64,000 nt of DNA from Mycteria americana (Eukaryota; Chordata; Aves; Ciconiiformes; Ciconiidae). A program made the translations under genes and the position numbers. Of the stretch, positions 60,381 to 64,000 are shown piece by piece (the stretch's first letter is position 1; each line of letters starts with the position of its first letter). Under the pieces are notes generated by a model. That model searched no databases. It had not been told where the DNA came from and was given only the letters and a program-made list of their open reading frames with translations. Location: the NCBI RefSeq assembly GCF_035582795.1, contig NC_134365.1:76799635-76863634 (forward strand), read 5' to 3'.

Positions 60381-62900
60381 TAGTTGTGTCTAATAAGATT
60401 TGAGTATAAAAGTAGGAAGACTCAACGTTTCAAAACTACAGAAGAAGCTTAAGAAAAAAGTGAAGAGGGAAAAAACCAACCTCTGATAAAGCTGTTTGTT
60501 AGAAGTGCCTGGAGTAAAGGCACTGTGACTGTAAATCAGACCATGCCATTAGGAGGGCAGAGTTCTGCAGTCTTCACTAAGACAAAAAGTCCATCAGCAT
60601 TTGATGGGAATTTCAGATTTGTAGTGACTGATTAAGGATTATGACACAGCTTTGCATATTTAAATGTATTTAAAATGTTTCTGATAAGTGCCATACACTT
60701 TTAATTTCCTTTCTAATAGCATTTTTTCTTATTCCATTGTTCTAACTGCATAAGCTAGTGCAGTTAAAGACATTTAGAAATCTGCCTTTCTTGACAGAGT
60801 TTTTACAGTATCAAAGAAAAGGGTTTATTACGGATTCAGCATGGCCCTCGAAGTGTTTTTCTGCTAAAGACGTGACTTCTTGTTGAAATGTTTTCCTGAG
60901 TCAAAGCCTTAATCCCCTATACATTTAACTCTGACTGATAGGCAACTCTAGTATTGTGATCCCAGGCTCTCAGATAAAACCATGCATCGAGTAACACTGC
61001 AGACACCCCCCATACCATGGCTCTTCATGCAGGGCAAAGCCAGGTTGGGGCTGGGAGCCTACCTTTTTGTTCCCAAAGGGCAGAAGTTCCCTGATGTTTC
61101 TCTCCCACCCAACCAGAGCGCTGCTCTCCTCCTCCCCACCAGCTTCAGCTCTTCCACTGGGGTGGGAAATCCACTGGAAAACAAAAATCACTCTGGTGTG
61201 TGCCCAGAGTGAGCAGGAGGCAGCAGGACATGGCTCAGGGCTTGCTGGGCTGGAGCTGTTTAGGTGGCTGAGGCAGCTATTCCACCTTGCTGGGTCAGGA
61301 GGGCTCAGGACAGCCTTGCCCAGTGATGGGGCGCATGACAAAGCTAAACGTGCTTGTATCCATGTCCCCACCCGTCAAGGCTTCCCTGGGTGATCCACCA
61401 CCGCTGCTGCCTTCACCCTGTCCTAGAACCTCTCCTGCATGACCTGTCTCTGCTCCATGCAGCCCTGTTTGGCAGGACTTGGCTGGGTCAGCAGTCCTTG
61501 TGCTGAAGGTGGAAAGCACAAGGCACAGAAAATAACCTGACAGGACTGGAAGCAAAACCATTTACTCTCTCTCAGAGGGTTGCTCTTAGGTCAGTGCAGG
61601 CATGGCATACCATTTCACTGTCTTCAGAAGTGAAAAATTAATCCAGTACATGTAGAGAAACAGCAGCTGCTGGATGCCTACTTTGAAATGTGTAGTTGTA
61701 AGACCAATTAATGGAAGAATTTCTAGCTCTAAGATCCCTTCTTTATCTTACAAAAAGTGGATATTCTGGGCAAAGCATTTGTTAGTATGTTTTTCATCTT
61801 TTTGTCACTGAACTCCATAGTTAACAGCACCCATAATATGTATCCCAGAATCATTATGTCTCTTAACATCAATGCAACTGTATAGCAGTAAGGGCTATTT
61901 TCTCAACAAATTCTCTGCTAAGAAAAGGGAAGGTGAGTCTCACTATTTCTGCCTGCCAACAAGTCCAGTAATACAGCATGAAATCAGTTTTCCTCCAGAA
62001 AAAGGATCTTTGCAGGTATTATGGTAAAATGAAAAGTCACTAACAGGTTTGCCTCTCAGAAACTAAACAGTAATACAGCTAACTAGAAAAGGAGACAGTT
62101 TCTTTGGGTTTTGAAAGAGCGCAGCATGTATCTACTGCACTTGGGTTTCTCTGTAGAAACACATGAAACAGTGTCATTATTGGGTTCACATTCACTGGAT
62201 GATCTTCCACCTAACAGCAAATATTTCAACTTTTTCCAGCTTATCAAATGCAAAGGCAGTTTCTTTTCACCACTGAACAGAGGGAAAGCAGCAGACTCTT
62301 TTTCTACAGCCTCAATTAAGCAGATGCTGATGGAGGATGAGAACACTTTTGATGTTAAGGCATGTTCTGGCAGCAGTCCTAGTCCTTACCAGTTGATTTT
62401 AGCAAATTGGAAATAAATCTGCAGGATGAGAATTTCCAGAAATGTATTTAACTGTCAATGGAATGAGCTTCCAATAGACTTTTTAATCATATTGGCAGAC
62501 CAAAAGCAACTCTTGTGTGGTTCGTGTTCTGTTTCTGAAAGTACAGCATATTTTGACCCATGCAGAGCTTCACAAGAGATGTCCTCCAAAATTCAAGAGA
62601 CTTATCAAAGCATAAACAAGAGCAGAACACAAACACTACAAGTTACATGGTGGCCTGGCCCTTGTAAGCAAATTTAGGCCTTAATAGGAGTCTGGAAGGG
62701 TATAAGTTGCAAAAACAACATAAAAGTAATGATGTTTATAAATCACCCTGACAGTGGCATGTTGCAACATAGTTGTTCTCTTTTCTTTAAAAAGGGCTCG
62801 CGCTCATTATCACAGTGATTTTTCCAGATATATTTATTTGGCTCCATTTCCCCATACTTTATCTACATGCCAAAATAAATGCTTGCCAAAGATAAATTCA
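60381..62900. other. Intergenic, no recognised gene
   Basis: 2.5 kb including a G+C-richer patch at 60990-61560 with overlapping frames on both strands, and a 101-codon + strand frame at 62111-62416. None was assigned to a family. Confidence 0.5.
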
Positions 62901-62904
62901 CAGA

Positions 62905-63350
62905 TCTGGCAGGCTAGGAGGAGTCTCAGGAGATCGTCTCATCCAACATTCTGCACTGAAGCAGGCTAAAAGTATCTGGACACCATCCCTGACACTTTTA
63001 TCTTCTTCACTTTAAGAAATCGATATCCCTGGGTAGTGTGTCCTAACACTTTGCCACACTTTCAGATAGAAAGACTTACCTATTATCCTGCCTAAATCTT
63101 TTAGGTGAAGGTGAAACTGATTCTTTCTTGCCCTTCCCTAAACGGACATGCAAAGTAATTTACAGGTGTTGCCCCATCTGCGTCAATCCCTTCCAAGCTG
63201 CTGTGCCATTTCTCAGTCTTCTCTTTTCAGTCCAGTGCCTTCACCTTCCTTTTTATGAGTCACATTTTCTACATCTCTTATCATGCTTGTTGCTTTTCTG
63301 TGCTTTTCCCTTGACTGTGTCTACTTACTGCTTCCAGCTGAGACAAAGGA
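62905..63350 (-). mobile_element. Old CR1-type LINE fragment, reverse orientation
   Basis: The + strand words ctaggaggagtctcagga, gatcgtctcatccaacattc, gtgttgccccatctgcgtca and tctcttatcatgcttgttgc recall the reverse complement of old CR1 3' regions (patterns such as aggaggtcatctagtccaac and tctcttatcattttagttgc). It is strongly diverged and its limits are approximate. Confidence 0.55.
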
Positions 63351-63499
63351 CTCCAGCTGGGACTTCACCACTACTTCAGAAAGTGGAACAATTGCTACTG
63401 CTGCCTATGTAAAGATACTTTTATTGTCAGAACAAAGCTCATCTCTTCCTCAGCAGTATCTGATTATTGACATATACCTAGCTTGAGCTCTGTAGTGTG

Positions 63500-63995
63500 G
63501 ATCATAGAACACCAGAATTGCAAGGGGATAAAGAGAGACTATCTAGTGAATGATACTGAGAAATCTTCAAAAGATGCTTGTCTCACTTGTTCTTTAAAAA
63601 TGTCCAAGAGGGGAGATTTCATGATCACCGTAGACAATCTGTTCCAGTGCTTCACTGTCTTCACATTCAGATGTTAGGAGACAAAAATGCTATCTTAAAT
63701 CATACTGTAGGGTCCAGTCAGAAAAATCTCCTTCTTCCGCTGTGATGCTGCCTAGCCAATAACTTCCAATTTTGTGCTTGTCTGCTGAATTTCTCCTCCC
63801 TAAGGAGGAAGACTTTTGTATTTGTCTTTGCTGAATTTCAGCTGTTTTGATTTCAGATTCTCTCTAATTTTTCAAGCGTGTGTTGAATTCTGATGCTCGT
63901 GTCTGCAGTACTTGCAACCTTGACCTATGCCACTCCCATTCACTAATATTATGACCATAGTCTCTCGCTGGTCCTCCAAACTGTCAAGAGAAATG
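63500..63995 (-). mobile_element. Old CR1-type LINE fragment, reverse orientation, runs to window end
   Basis: It begins with atcatagaacaccagaattg and includes aatctgttccagtgcttcac, hallmarks of a reverse-oriented CR1 3' end. Further on, tgctgaatttcagctg, gatttcagattctctctaa and gtgttgaattctgatgctcg match the more interior part of old CR1 copies. Together with the piece at 62905-63350 this shows two neighbouring insertions in the same orientation. It probably continues past the window. Confidence 0.65.
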
Positions 63996-64000
63996 CTGAA

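Noticed and set aside
1-64000. tRNA, rRNA, snRNA, CRISPR or endogenous retrovirus sequences
   Set aside because: I looked for tRNA B-box words, LTR-like ends, retroviral motifs and regular spaced repeats and saw none that held up.

Overview
The window looks like avian (at least sauropsid) nuclear DNA. Split genes with GT-AG introns, sparse interspersed repeats that are nearly all CR1 LINE fragments, and CpG-island promoters all point that way. No prokaryotic gene, CRISPR array, tRNA or rRNA was seen. The gene order matches the amniote block FGFR1OP2 - TM7SF3 - MED21 (human 12p11.23).

Layout. (1) 1-4640: the last two coding exons and the 3' UTR of FGFR1OP2 on the + strand; the rest of the gene lies before the window. 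(2) 4640-10570: a gap between convergent genes. (3) 10575-29540: complete TM7SF3 on the - strand, in 12 coding exons that join to a 560-codon frame (1683 nt with stop). Its tail faces FGFR1OP2. (4) 29540-31800: a 2.3 kb spacer with a CpG island at each end, between the head-to-head genes TM7SF3 and MED21. (5) 31838-37309: complete MED21 on the + strand, in four coding exons giving 144 aa. Intron 2 starts with GC rather than GT. (6) 38.3-64 kb: a long stretch with no recognisable gene. It holds a divergent CR1 (about 40.87-41.64 kb), an old CR1 interior followed by a young CR1 3' end (57.53-58.84 kb), reverse-oriented old CR1 pieces (60.06-60.38, 62.9-63.35 and 63.5-64.0 kb), and a few unique stretches that resemble conserved regulatory DNA. 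From synteny the next gene would be STK38L, but no exon of it was seen.

The three genes have unrelated jobs: a STRIPAK-associated coiled-coil protein, a glycosylated seven-pass membrane protein, and a Mediator middle-module subunit. They are linked by ancient synteny, not by an operon. The most unusual sequence is a near-perfect palindrome (two 35-nt arms, 33/35 paired, 4-nt loop) in the TM7SF3 leader at 29411-29484, followed by the GC-AG intron of MED21. I found no convincing new multi-gene system.
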